A model generated the notes under the pieces. The model saw only the letters and a list, made by a program, of their open reading frames with translations. It did not search any database and was not told the origin of the DNA. Below are positions 50,831-62,900 of a stretch of DNA of 64,000 nucleotides, piece after piece; positions within the stretch are counted from its first letter, which is position 1, and each line of letters begins with the position of its first letter. This DNA comes from Opisthorchis felineus (taxonomy: Eukaryota > Platyhelminthes > Trematoda > Opisthorchiida > Opisthorchiidae), in contig SJOL01013156.1 in NCBI GenBank assembly GCA_004794785.1, positions 347,211 to 411,210 on the forward strand, given 5' to 3'. Made by a program: the position numbers and the translations under genes.

Positions 50831-51039
50831 CCACTTCAGAGGTTGAGTTGATGATGGTCAGCTAAACCGTTCTTTAAGGTGTTCAGCCCATCGTTCAAGA
50901 CGACGCTCTTGTACGTGAATTGAGATGCCATCTTCCTTTTACCGAACAATCATCTCCACTGTACTACCGTATCAAATGACCCACCAAGGTCTCCACGTTA
51001 TCAGTCATCATCGTATGAACAGATGACTGTTACTAGTAT

Positions 51040-52755
51040 GGGGTATTCATGTTTCTTCTGTGGCTATGTTCGTCACCCGCGTTATAAATGCCCCGCTAAG
51101 GACGCGGCCTGCAAAAATTGTGGAAAGGGCATTTTAAAAAATTATGCAGATCTACTACCGATCGGAGGAACACCCCGTCCGTTTTAAGTGCACTATCGTG
51201 CACCAGTGCTGCGGCCCCCGAGTGTCAAATAATCAGTCACCGATGTAAAAGATAACGGCGTCCCACTTCGAGCTCTCATTGACACTGGTAGTTCAGAAAG
51301 TTTCATTTCCTAAAATGTAGTCCGTCATAATCAGTGTCCTGTACTACCATCGTCATCTGAAATCACTTAAGCATCCATCCAACAAAAAAGCTTTACTCCT
51401 GAAAACTGCTTTTTAACATTGTAACATAAACAAAAGATGCCCTCCTCTTTCAAGTTTTCAGTATTACGTGAGCTCTGTGTGAACGTTCTGCTTGGACATG
51501 ATTTTCCTAAACTTCAAAGATCTCTGAAAATCTCCCTCAAGGGTGATAAACCTTCATTCTCTCTTTTTGGTCTAATCGCTGCCAAACTAAAGCCCCTCAC
51601 ATTATTTGCGCATCTTGATTCAAGGTGTAAGCCCATTGGCATAAAGTTAAGACGACATTCTGCAAACGACGGGATTTTCATTTCTCCCGAAGTAAAGCGT
51701 TTACTCGACCAACAGATCACTGAACCCTCAAAGTCTCCATGAAGAGCCCAAGCGCTCGGCACGACGAAAGAGCACCAGAAGAGGAGAATGGTTGTTGATT
51801 ACAGTCAACCTGTAAACCGAGTTACGCAACTGGATGCTTATCCGCTACCCGGCTGTAAAATCGCCCAGTATGGCACTTTCAGCACACTTGAAAGTGCTTA
51901 TCGTCAAATATCGATTGAGGAAAGTGACAGATTCTACACAGCTTTTAGGGCTTGGAACAATCTCTACCAATTTCTCCGAATACCGCTTGAAGTAACGAAT
52001 AGAGTAGAGTGCTTTCAGAGAGTTGTGGATGACATAATACGTTCTGAAAAACTTACAAGGACATACGCCTATATGGATAACGTCACCATTTGTGGAAAGG
52101 CTCAAGAAGAACACGATCGAAATTTCCAGCGTTTTCTCATCCTAGCATAAAAGCGCGGCCTCAAGTTAAATAACGACAAAACTATAATTTCTACCACTAA
52201 ACTCAGACTCGTCGACTAAGAAATAATGGTAGGCATCGTCAAACCAGACTCTGAACGTTTCAAAGTCTTGCTAGAAATGCCCGTTCTGAAGGGCATGAAA
52301 TCTCAGCAACGCGTAGTTGGCTTGTTCGCGTACTACCCTCGTTGGATAAGCCGTTTTTCTGGTCAAGTCTATCCAACCACATGCATCCATCCAACATGCA
52401 TGATGCATTTCGTTCGTGCCAAGAACCTCGAATTCCCTCTAGAGGACGTCTAACTTGTCATCAGACAATGTCCTGTGTGTACGTACTGTGTACGTACTAC
52501 GTTTCTTCAATCCACCTGGCGTTGCACTCATTAAAGCCACATAAACCTTTGAACGTTTAGGCATTGACTTCAAAGAACCACTGCCTTCGAAGGCTCAAAA
52601 TAGATATTTACTGACGGTCGTAGACGAGTGTTCCAGTTTCCTGTTCGCCTATCCGCGCCCAATCGTCATCATCACAGACAGCAACATCAGTGTTGATACT
52701 GATGCTTCACTCCCGTACAACCACAAGGCTCGTCTAATTATAATTCAGGCCTTAG
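51040..52755 (+). mobile_element. Ty3/gypsy retrotransposon, degenerate (part 1)
   Basis: In order there are a zinc knuckle CFFCGYVRHPRYKC at about 51050 and a second one needing a one-base shift, a protease-like ALIDTGSSESFIS at about 51270, a reverse transcriptase from about 51440 to 52430 (QITEPSKSPW, DAYPLPGC, AYMDNVTICG), and an integrase-side IDFKEPLPSKAQNRYLLTVV at about 52563. The active-site box is YMDN rather than YxDD, and stops interrupt protease and polymerase. The element is interrupted by a LINE at about 52755 and resumes near 53790. Confidence 0.85.
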
Positions 52756-53790
52756 AATGGACAGAATAGAAAAGAGTGGGTGAGGAAGCGGATCGGGTGA
52801 TGGCATCCTGAGGTGCCTACGCGTCCAAGCGCTCAGTCAGAAAATCTGGAAAGAAACTCACAACACGAACGCCGTTGACACCGATCAGCTGCCATTTCTT
52901 GCAGTGTCTCCAGCCGAGCGCAGGAAGGGTCACGGGGACCCCATCCTGAAAGGCGTACTGCACCAACATCACCCAAACTCTTCGTACTCTATTTCACACC
53001 CTTCTACCAAGTCATACGTTGTCCACCTCGCGGTTTCTGCCATTCTGAAGGAGGAACGGAGAACAACACTCGGCATGCGTAGCACATGGCCGAGCTAACA
53101 CAATTGGTGATGCTGAGAGTTTTCCGCGACTAAGGTACCTGGGAAACAACCAGATACCTGTTTTATAATAACCTTTGCGAATCCGTTGACGCCATCCGAT
53201 ACAAGCAACGCTTCTGAGGTATCGGAGGTCAAATACCTGAAGATTTTCACAACCTCCGGTGATTCTCCTTGAAATGTAAGGGGTACGATCAGAGACTGGA
53301 GGTGATGAAGCATGGACTTTGCACTTTGGAGGTGCTAGGTGCATGCAGAAATGTGGCATGATGGTGATCAGTTCATTCAACACAGCTTGTGCTGTGCCTT
53401 CGTCTTCAAAGGTGAGGGCGATGTCGTCTGCGTACTCCAGATCGACAAGGTTCTCACCAGCAACAATTTGAACATCAGGGTTTGGAAGACCTTCCAGCGT
53501 TCACCTTATTATTTCATCAGTGACGAAGTTGAACAAGAATGGAGTGGACATCCATGTCGGACAACACTTTTTGTACGGAAGTCTTTGGATAGCCCACACG
53601 CCCAGAAGCATGTAAATATAGGGACCGGATTATGCTCATAAACCCCTGGGGCATACCCTGAGTACCCGTATGTCCGACATCCTAACGGTATAGAAGAAAC
53701 GGTCTCCTGACGTCACGTGCCGCCTTTCACAGATTTCGAACGCGCTCTGGTATCCAAACATCAGTAATCGCAGCCTCATGCTGATTTGTC
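52755..53790 (-). mobile_element. RTE-like LINE fragment inserted in the gypsy element
   Basis: From high to low coordinates come FLFNFVTDEIIR, NLVDLEYADDIALTFEDEGT (intact YADD, near 53430), a FCMHLAPPKCKV segment, then directly VFDLRYLRSVACIGWRQRI, an LGHVLRMP trace and RLSGWGPRDP near 52950. About 100 residues normally found between KCKV and VFDHR are missing, so it carries an internal deletion. The 3' end lies against the gypsy integrase at about 52755. Confidence 0.8.
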
Positions 53791-54240
53791 TATTACGCCG
53801 GGACTATATGACTCCTCTGCTTCGGAAACTGAAATGTTGAATTGTTCTGAACGTCCATTGGTTGTACAACGACAGCAGATGCGATCCTATGCCCTGCGCA
53901 ACAAAGAGGCTTGACATTATCCAATCATAAAAATAACTCCTCCGATCATTTACCCCAGCGGGGGTGAATGTTGTATGTTTGCTGTTTCTCAGAGCGTTTC
54001 GTTCATTGGTAAGTAATTTTTTTTCGTTTTAGGTCAAAGTGTCAGTTCTGGATGAAGAAAGCCTAGCTTATGGGCCCTGGGTCTTTTCCATTTACTCCGA
54101 CTATCACTGCGCACCATTGGTCGTTAAACACAACACGGCTTTAGGTCGGGTTGGTCATGCGACATACGTAAAATTGGCTATATAGTAAGCATGCCAAATC
54201 GTCGTTTATCGAAGTGTTGTGTCCCATGCCCAATTCAGAG
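53790..54240 (+). mobile_element. Ty3/gypsy retrotransposon (part 2) and possible 3' LTR
   Basis: After the LINE insertion a reading frame ends with VQRQQMRSYALRNKEA and a stop at 53914, a basic tail plausible for the end of pol. A purine run (AGCGGGGGTGA) precedes TGTTGTATGTTTG at about 53971, which could start an LTR. A TATATAG at about 54180 could be its promoter. No 5' LTR was identified for comparison, so the LTR is an inference. Confidence 0.45.
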
Positions 54241-54330
54241 CAGTGCAAGCGGACAGGAGTATGAAACCAACTAGAAAGTTCGGGGGCTATCAGTGCGAGT
54301 CGCCTTCCCGGATGGAGTCCGCGTTATCTT

Positions 54331-54351
54331 CCCCCCCCCCCCCCCCCCCCC
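54331..54351. repeat. Homopolymer of 21 C
   Basis: An unbroken run of 21 C between the gypsy 3' part and the third LINE fragment. The true length may be uncertain because such runs are error-prone in sequencing. Confidence 0.9.
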
Positions 54352-54699
54352 GCGGGCACGGCTGGAGACGATGCATAACATTGTTGCTGATCTACCTCAA
54401 TGACATCCTTGTCTTCAGTTTCCTTCCAAATTTTCTCAATGTGTCTGGAGAGCTAGGCACTTTGGAATGATTGTGGTAGACCAGTACTAGGTCCATTCCC
54501 CACATTTCTTAACAATAAGGCTCTCCGACAAATTATGTGTATGGCAGTGGAGCATCATAGCTGAACAATAAAGTGATGCTGTTGACGGTGATGAAGACGA
54601 GGCTTGAAGCAGCACTTCACACTTCGCATGTGCGAAGCATACGTCAGACCGTGCACCACAGTTAGGTCATTTACACTGACTTGCACCTTGAACAGGTTT

Positions 54700-55310
54700 G
54701 AACCAGAGCAATGTCGTCTGCGTACTCAGCATCTGTAAGCGAACTTTCTAGGGACCTGGCGAGGTAATCCTCAAGGCTTCAGATTCGACCAGAAAAGTTT
54801 CAAGTAGCATAGAAACGACAGAGTTGAAGACGAATAACAGCGTCGTCTCACATAACCGAACGTGAACTCACTCGTAAGCTGGCTGTATGCCCGCAAGTGC
54901 CCACTGGAGTTATCTTGCAGTGTCTTTACAAAAAGACCAAAATTTATAAGGGACACGCTGATCGCCAGGCACTGCTGCAGACTCTGAAGAGTTAACAGCA
55001 ACCTTCAGTCAAGAGAAACGATCACCGATTGACGTTCGAAAATGTGGGGGAAACTGACCCAAATAAGACAGTATGGCAGCGAGGCATCAGTGTTAATCAT
55101 TGATGTTGGGTTGTCGATTATGATGCGTAAGATAAAGATATGGCCAATGAACCCTCGGCCGGGGGGAATCAAGTTCATTCCCGCGGATTAGCCTTTCCCA
55201 GTAATCGATCAAAATGGACAGAACAACGCCACGGAACCCCTTGGCTATCAGACCACCACAACCTTCGCATGATGTCCTTGCGTCCTTTTGGAAGATCGGA
55301 GTCCATTCCA
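54700..55310 (-). mobile_element. Third RTE-like LINE fragment
   Basis: The minus strand has PRGRGFIGHIFILR-like sequence near 55150, an LRVQSS.AVPGDQRVPYKF-type segment near 54970 and SLTDAEYADDIA near 54715. The motif order is as in the other two fragments. Several frames are needed and the ends are not defined. Confidence 0.65.
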
Positions 55311-55549
55311 TTCATGTTTCCGTGTCAAATTCTCTGTAGTAGCGTAGTCCGACTGCTCACCATGGCTTCAAGGTGCAGACAATGTGGGCCAGGTGCCCTG
55401 TCGCGTCGGAATGGCAACCCGCGCCAGATTTCTGCTGCGGATGGCGGGCTGGTATTAGCAGATAAGCATCAGTGTTGATGAGGAGGAGGAAGAGGGGGTG
55501 GAGGATGGTATCGACCCTAGCGGCACACGCAGTCCAAAAAAACGAGTTC

Positions 55550-55735
55550 TTTGGTTATATGACGGTTATATAACCCTCTAATAACCACCTATTATGGTCA
55601 GATCTGATTATGGCCATCAGATCCGCCATATAACCGTTTTTTGTGGTTATATGGAGGTTAAATAACCGACTGTGAACCGCGTTTGTATATTATATAACCG
55701 ACTGATAACCGTCAAATAACCGTATTTTCCGGTTT
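55550..55735. repeat. Cluster of ATAACCG motifs
   Basis: At least seven ATAACC units, several as TATATAACCG or AATAACCG, in under 190 bases, plus the reverse form GGTTATAT. Spacing is irregular. It may be a decayed satellite or an element end. Confidence 0.6.
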
Positions 55736-56944
55736 TTGGATATCGGTGTTCTATTCAAGCTCATTGGTTCCTTCGGAGACTGCGCTGAAGCAGGTCAGTT
55801 AAATGTTCGCTTAAAATGCCCAGCCTATCGCCCAAGGCAACAATTTTACGAAAGAATTACTGTTCCATCTTTCTGCATCATTCTCCTGGCGTTTGAGGGA
55901 TTTGCGTGCGCCATCGTCGTCACTAGCTGCCGTTATGACTCATCTAGCAGCAATGTCTGCTAAGCTCGACGACATCCAGTGTTCATTTGGCCAATTCGGA
56001 TAGCCCGGACGGTTATCTCAAGAACCAGCAGCATACCTTCTTTCAGCTTCTTGCGTTCATCCTTCAATTAATCCTCAGCACCAGCGCGACTGCGCATTTC
56101 CAATGGCGACCCATGCAGGTTAACTCGATATTGTTGAGTTGCTGAAAATTACTGAATCTGGTGGACATGTAAGCCCTATTTCGGCCAATACAATTCTGAT
56201 GGAAAGAAAACTGATTACCGAGCATCCACGGTGACATTAACTGAGCCAACCTGTGAACTCGAGAAACAACCGTTATCTACACGGTCTAACTAAGCCCCTG
56301 ACTGGCTTGTGGTTGGTGACCTCCGAATAACCCGATACGAGCGCTAGTGCTGAAACTGCGCAGTGGCCAGGAGCTGCTATCTTGCCAATTGTATTCCAAC
56401 TCCTATATCGGTCCTTGGCTTTCGGTTTCTCCCACTGCAGTACACCAAAAAGCATGGTAGCCTGAATCATCATTTCATGGGGACAAACGGTAACTATTAT
56501 AGCGGTATTCTTAGGGTTATCACGGAAAACTCCACAAATCCCTGCTAGAATCTTCGTGATAGGGCAGAGACCCAAACAATTGTGGCCTTGATTGGCTCAT
56601 ATTCTAACCAACCAGTGCATCTCACGGATAGACGGATCGATACACACGATCGAGGCTTACGCCCAAGATTCCCTGATCGGTGTTGTTCTTGAGGTTACGC
56701 GGCTGCCGTTCACCTGAAAGGCGCAAGTGAACAAAAGGTGCATCATTGCCCTTTATCCACTCAGCGAGGGGCAGTAAGCTTGCCTGCGTGGGGACCCGCA
56801 TAAAAACCTTCCAAAAGTGCTTTGAACTGGGTACCAGATTAGCCTCACCTTAGAGGCACAATCCTTTTAACTGAAAAACGTCTGCGAGTGGAGAGAAACT
56901 TTTCAAAACAAAATGTCACATTTTGCCGCATATATTCGTAAACC
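55736..56944. other. No gene recognised
   Basis: Several open frames of 60-100 codons on both strands without motifs. It probably holds decayed transposon sequence, given the neighbours. Confidence 0.5.
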
Positions 56945-57513
56945 AAAAATTACCCAAATCTACGTCCATTTTTGCAATTTGTTTCAAATGATCTCCTTTC
57001 CTAATTATCTGCGCGAATTAGACTTTGAGCTTATTTGCTATGGCTTCAGAAGTGGCCTCAGATATGTTTGCTGAGAAATTATGGGCCGTCCGCTTTTCAT
57101 CCTTCACGGAATTCGAGATAGCTGTAAAGGAATACATGACGGATTTTTTTGTTGTTTTTTTTTTTGTTTTTTTTATTTGTTTTTTTTTTTTTTTTTTTTG
57201 TTTTTTTTTTTTGTTTTATATTTTTATTTTTTATTCATCTTTATTTTTTTTTTTTTTAGTTTTCTGTTGATTCTTTATTTCTCATCGTTTTTTCTTTTAT
57301 TTATCAGTTTTCGATTTTTCTTTTGTTCTGTTTTTTTTTGTTTGTGTTTTTTTTTTTATTATTTTTTATTTTTTTTTTTTTTTTTCTCATTCATAATTTT
57401 TCTGTTCTTTTGTTTTTTCGTTTTCTGTTTTTTTTTTGTTTATTCGTTGTGTTTTTTTGTTTCTTCTGTTTTCTTTTTATTTTTTTTTTTTTGTTGTTTT
57501 ATTTTTTTTTTTT

Positions 57514-57551
<38 letters not shown>

Positions 57552-57787
57552 TCTTTTATTTTTTTCTTTTTTATTTTCTTCTTATTTTTCCGTCATGTGT
57601 TCCTTTACAGCTATCTCGAATTCCGTGAAGGATGAAAAGCGGACGGCCCATAATTTCTCAACAAACATATCTGAGGCCACTTCTGAAGCCATAGCAAATA
57701 AGCTCAAAATCTAATTCGCGCAGATAGCTAGGAAAGGAGATCATTTGAAACAAATTGCAAAAATGGACGTAGATTTGGGTGATTTTT
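56945..57787. mobile_element. 843-base palindrome with T-rich core
   Basis: Positions 56945-57143 and 57589-57787 are 199-base inverted repeats that I read as differing at only about four positions. The 445-base centre (57144-57588) is almost all T on the plus strand, broken by single G, A and C. The arms end in AAAAATTACCC and its reverse. The left arm is open in one frame, with a segment ending VRFSSFTEFEIAVKEYMTDF, but whether it is coding is unclear. It could be a foldback transposon or an inverted duplication around a poly(T) tract. Confidence 0.85.
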
Positions 57788-58615
57788 CGTTGGATCATAA
57801 AGACAACGAAAGGCGACCTTTTGACGCGAAAATTTCTATTTCACCTGCAAATTTTGCAGATGAGAGCATTTTGCTTCCAAGAACCTCTCAATACAGCCAG
57901 GCAGTCTTTAAAAATATGGAATCCGCTCGACCTTTCTCGAGCGCGATTATTTCCAAACAAATGTTTCACAAAAATAAGACCATTTCGGGAGATTTTAATT
58001 TTTCAAATGAAATCCGTCAAATGCTGAGTTTCACGTAAAATAATCTTTGTTGAAACAATTTTCTAAGAGGAACTTTGGAGGCGATTCTTGTGACCGGCCT
58101 GATTATCATTATTAGTCATTCTTCAGCTGCAAGCTTACCAGCTAGATATTGCATAAGTGCTAGAGCTCGAGATCAGTTTGGTTTTCTCCATTTCGCTGCC
58201 GAACGTCTAACTGGAACCAAACTGCTTGGACGGAAGCTCGTATTGTTCTAGTGGACGGCCCATCCAGAGGAGTTTGGCTCATATCTGCATAATCTTGGCT
58301 GTTTATGCTCACTCGTGTGAGTCTGATATTCCTTGTTGTATCATTTGGCGGGCAAACTGGGGCGCCAGTTTCGTCTCCCAGCATTTATGGCCGAGGGCAA
58401 TTTGTGCTTTTTCTTAATGTCGCCATATTGAGTTCTATACAGTTTTGCACGGAAAAGATTGGGTGGCGTCTGCTCCGCGTAAATGTGCAACTGCATGATG
58501 GCGGGGCCAGCAGAATACCACGAATAAGTTGATCATTGTTGATAGAGGGGGTTTTGATGAGCTCAACGTGAACACGCAGTAGTGGCTTTCTCCAAAGTGA
58601 CTAAAAAACTATGCA

Positions 58616-58641
58616 CTCTGTTGTACCTTCGTACAACAGAG
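58616..58641. repeat. Perfect 11-pair hairpin
   Basis: CTCTGTTGTAC and its exact reverse complement flank a CTTC loop. No neighbouring gene explains it; it lies between the large palindrome and the minus-strand gypsy element. Confidence 0.7.
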
Positions 58642-58863
58642 CTGAGCGTTCTGACCGCAGCGGGGCTGGTACACAGCTATTGAGACTGCGAAGTCAGAAG
58701 GGTAGAATAATGGTCCTTAAGTAACTCGGCTGAAGGCTTGAAAGGGCCGGACGTAGGAACATGATCTATGAAGTGAAATGTCTGGTCGGTGAAGAAAGTT
58801 GACAGCCATCTAGATAGAAGTTTGGGCTGATATGCTTTTCTCAACCATAGACGGAAGGCTGCC

Positions 58864-58892
58864 TGTATTGGAGGTCAGATACCTCCAATACA
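58864..58892. repeat. Perfect 12-pair hairpin
   Basis: TGTATTGGAGGT pairs with ACCTCCAATACA around a five-base loop CAGAT. No gene is adjacent. Confidence 0.7.
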
Positions 58893-59499
58893 TTCATAAT
58901 ATACAGCGGGTGTCTACCTAGGAGCCGACTGACACTGTGATGTAGAAATAGAAAAGAATTAGATTGGTTGTGCGGGAGCAAGGAGGGATGAAGTCATCTG
59001 ATTAACGTTTTAAGTGGTTGTTGAAAGGGATGAAAGTTATGAGGGTTTTTTGGTATCTCTCTACGTCACCTTGCATGGGACACTAATAGTACTTGCAGGG
59101 TGGTAGTTAGACGGCGTCCCTCTTTATTGACGAGTCGAATATTCGTCCGTTTCAGGGGCATATAACACAGAATATGAGGGGCGAGTAGAAGAGTACCTGG
59201 TATGGATGGAACAGAACAGCATGGGATTCTTCGAGAATGTTCGGTGGACGCCGCTGAGACGAATCTACGGGATCGCACCGCAATAATACCAGCTGGGTAG
59301 CCGGAAGTTCGAAAGGGACAGCACTGTGAGACCTTCAGGCATTCAGGTGATGTGGATGGTGGGATTGGATTTGTTTACCTCAGTATGTGTTTGCGAGGAT
59401 TGTGCTGCCCCAGTGGTGGATAGTAAGAGTTGGTGTGAACTGGTGAGGAGCGGCAAAGGTGCAAGTTTGTCATTCTCTGGGATCAGGTATATCAGGATA

Positions 59500-61445
59500 G
59501 CAGCTTGAGACACTGATAGTCCACGATTTCGCGGATTTTGGAAATGAGATGGCGAATTCCGGCTCTCTCGAGCATGTGGCTCAGAAATGTGGCTGAGACC
59601 TTAACAAGCACGTAAGTGACCACAGTCCTCTTTGAAGCGGGCTATTGATGACGTTGAAAAGCTTTTCTTATTTGCTCCCGGTATCCTTCATCGGCAGGGC
59701 TGGCGATGTGAATCTAATCGGTGTACGGATGGACATGCGGGGGATCGCGAGGTACGTCGCCGACGAAACTCTGAGGGGTCTGTGTGGCTTTTAGTACTCC
59801 AGAGGGCATTTTCAGAGAGACGAGAAAGCCAGATGAATGGGGCCTACACTTCTGGGTACATCTCAAACGACTGAGATCTGATAGCATGCACACATTGGGT
59901 CCACTTTGCGGAAGACGGCACGGCCAGTAAAATCACGCATGTGGTGGGGGATGTCCGGTACGGTGTCCAGGCTGAGGCATCCAAGGTTTTCGATTAACCT
60001 GTGGAGTTTAAACAACCGTGCGGATCGGCGTTTCTTACAAACCGTCCGATGGTTGGATAAAGCCTGTACTAAGCACATCGTGAAATTGTTGCTTGGAAAC
60101 CCTTGACTCGTCAGACGCAGGTCTTTGGGGGCGGGTAAACGCAAAAACACCAGCAGTGCGAACGTGGTACTCGGGGCCCGTGGACACGAAGGGGGAAACG
60201 CGCCACCACTGTCATCACTGACGACACGAAGCCGGTAAAAATCTGGAGCGACCAGGTCGGTGTTTGTAACACTCTTAGATGGAGGCCAAATTGTGGGAAG
60301 TTCTTCTGGAGGACGGGCACTTGACTTGTACAAACAGAAAACAAGAGACCACACTCAACAGTGAGTGTGATTACCGGACCCAGCAAAACTTTATGGTCAG
60401 ACATACGACGGCCCAAATTGTTCAAACAAACCTATCCAATAATGGCACCGATGAAGTAATGAGCAACCACGTGGAACGGTGTCTCAAACAACTGTCAGCA
60501 GCGGTATGTGGCGATAACAGACATGTTGTCAGGCGCTTGATTCCTCGATGCACGTGTTCGGCCACATGATAAATTAAGGCAAAGTTTTCCCGAGATCCTA
60601 TGCCTACCAGGATTTCTTGACTAGTGTTTGCGTCTGAAAAAAAAGCAGGCTAGTGGATTATGGGGACATAGCAGAGATAGATGCCAGTAACCGCTGGCTT
60701 ACTTCGCCTGGCACCGATGAGTCTGCACCTTCTGGCTTTATCCTCTAACATCTAATGATGCCGACGCTTGTTTCTCGAGAATGAAGGGGAGCTTTATTGG
60801 AGTCTGGCGTGCTGAATATTTGCTCTCTGCATCCGCTCATTATCTAAACAAAAGACTGGAGCCCGTTAAGTTTAGTCGTAAAACTTGACGGTGGGTGCCG
60901 TGGTTGTGGGGCAGCGTTGTCTGACCAAGTGATGCTCCAGCTCTCTAGTTAGCCTGGCCCGCACACTCCGGCAGCCCGTCCAGCGTGTATTTTTCTGGGA
61001 AAACTATCAGAACACTCTTGACTGTCTCTGGAAACCCTCTTAACTGGGGCTGTTACAGAGCACCATTTGCATCTTGTTACCGTTTGTTAAAATGCTATCT
61101 TAGCATCAAGGCGGTGTCCCCCAGAAGTTGTTTAATCTGCCGAACTTAAAGAACTGCCACGAGCCGCAGATCAACTTTTCTCGAAGTGGAAAAAGGGTTT
61201 GTCGGTCAGTGGGCTCTTCGTCACATCAGGGAAACTTGGGACCAGGGACTTTTGAGGCGCCGCCACCATGTAACCAAATCGCTCAGCGTCGTTACAGACC
61301 GTCTAGTGGGCGACTGTAATTGCAAAGACCAGAATTCCGGGTCATGCGCTATGAATTCAGGACAAAAGACGTCCAGTTTCACTAGCTCTACGGGTGTAAC
61401 TGGCAGGTCCTTAGGCATTACAGGGTAATCCGGCAAACACATGAT
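59500..61445 (-). mobile_element. Ty3/gypsy retrotransposon, degenerate, minus strand
   Basis: The gag part (about 61445 down to 60900) reads VELVKLDVFCPEFIAHDPEF, an IKQLLGDTA segment and a GFPETVKSVLIVFPEKYTLD segment typical of gypsy gag. The pol part (about 60230-59870) has VSKQQFHDVLSTGFIQPSDG and IPHHMRDFTGRAVFRKVDP ending at QISVV. Further down come IHIASPADEGYREQIRKAF near 59700 and ATFLSHMLERAGIRHL near 59580, the FLGH segment. Frames shift repeatedly and the YxDD box is lost. Confidence 0.75.
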
Positions 61446-61928
61446 AATTACCTAAATTATCAAGAACTGATGTAGTACTTGCCACAGAATATTTTGCGGG
61501 AGATCCGTACTGAGAGGAAATTGTCGTAAGTTTTGGGCGTAGCGCTTCGGGTAACTTAACACCTGACACTTCGACTCTTCAAAGCATGGCAAATATTCTC
61601 CCAGAGTAAATTTATCCTAGATCTAAAACCGTAGTTTGGCAATATAAAAATTTGTAAAGCCACGGCAGAGTATATACTACCAAATAAGCACGGGTTAAAC
61701 AAACTCCAGCGTGAAGCTTAGGTGAAAACAAGTAGCCTGATGATATAGCTTGGAAGATTTTGGAGACCGACTGCTTTGTGTGCATGCTGGTGGCTGGGGT
61801 AAGTTGGTGCGAAGATTTGATTATACCACTGTTAATCCTTCAACAGGAGGTTTGCTGTGTAACTAAATAGGCCCTGCCCATCCCGATTCTCTCCTCGGAC
61901 GCCACTCAAGCACCTATTGTAATGCACT

Positions 61929-62900
61929 GTGGATTCGGGTTTCGCTGCATGGGACCGGTTTCGTAATTTATCCCTCAAATCGACCGAAAGACGACCTGTT
62001 TCTCATACGAACCTTCGAGCAACGCTCACCCAGCCACCACTCTGCAGCATTTTGCTGGTTGGTGATTTTACCGCTCACAAGGCCACCTGGGTGGAGTCCC
62101 AGCTCATCAGATCTACTACGCATTTTGCACCGGCGCTGACAAAAGTCGTTCAACTAAGCCCTCGGAAGTAGCAGCCAAAAGAACAGGAGGCTACCCAAAG
62201 GAAGTCAGTGTTCTGGTCCTAACTATTCTTCAAAAAGATAGCTGCTGCATACCTAAAAGATGAGCTGGAATTTGGTAAGATGCGGAACCGCTGGAAACTG
62301 TACACAAAAAACGGTCCACGACAATTGCTTTACTTGAAAAAACAGGTGGATGCCAGTTGAGTACATAGGACCCCGCCAAAGAACTAAGCCGATGGCCCTC
62401 TCCTTGAAGAACAGAAACTGGGAATCCAGTGACAACCCAGGAGTGGTATATGAAGTATAAAGAAAACAATATCCCGGCCGGCGTTCTATTTTAATGACAT
62501 CATATGTACTCCTGGCAAGGCGGAAATATCACCAGCCTCTGAAAAAACTTACCTATATCGGAAACGAAGTTGAGAGCACTCGCGCAGCTGTTGCGCTTCG
62601 GCGCTCTGGGGCCATTTAAGGTCGATTGATGGATCCTGAAGGAGACATCCATACGCTTGAAAACATTTCTACGTGATGTTGCGTCAGTCGCTCGACAGAG
62701 GTAAACTTCCCTCCGCTTAGATGCCAGCGACTGTCACGCCAGTTCATAAATCTGATGGCAGCTTATCGCCTGGCAGCCACAGGCATATAAGCCTCACCAG
62801 AATACCATGCTAGGTAATTGAACGCATCCAGAAGCGGTATTTTACATACCTCACGGCTGCATAGGCTCCATACTGCTCGATCAAATTTTAGACCAATTCA
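61929..62900 (+). mobile_element. CR1-like LINE, degenerate
   Basis: At 62050-62150 the frame reads ILLVGDFTAHKATWVESQL, the GDFNAP motif of LINE endonucleases, followed by FAPALTKVVQ. At about 62680-62830 another frame reads SLDRGKLPSA, PATVTPVHKSDGSLSPGSHR and HISLTRIPC, the block 0-2 region of CR1-type reverse transcriptases. Stops are frequent and the catalytic domain is missing. Confidence 0.75.

Noticed and set aside
57081..57635. 184-codon ORF almost entirely Phe across 57130-57590
   Set aside because: It is the translation of a T homopolymer-like core inside a palindrome, not a protein.
58160..58532. ORFs considered as integrase of the minus-strand gypsy element
   Set aside because: No integrase motif could be read in either strand.
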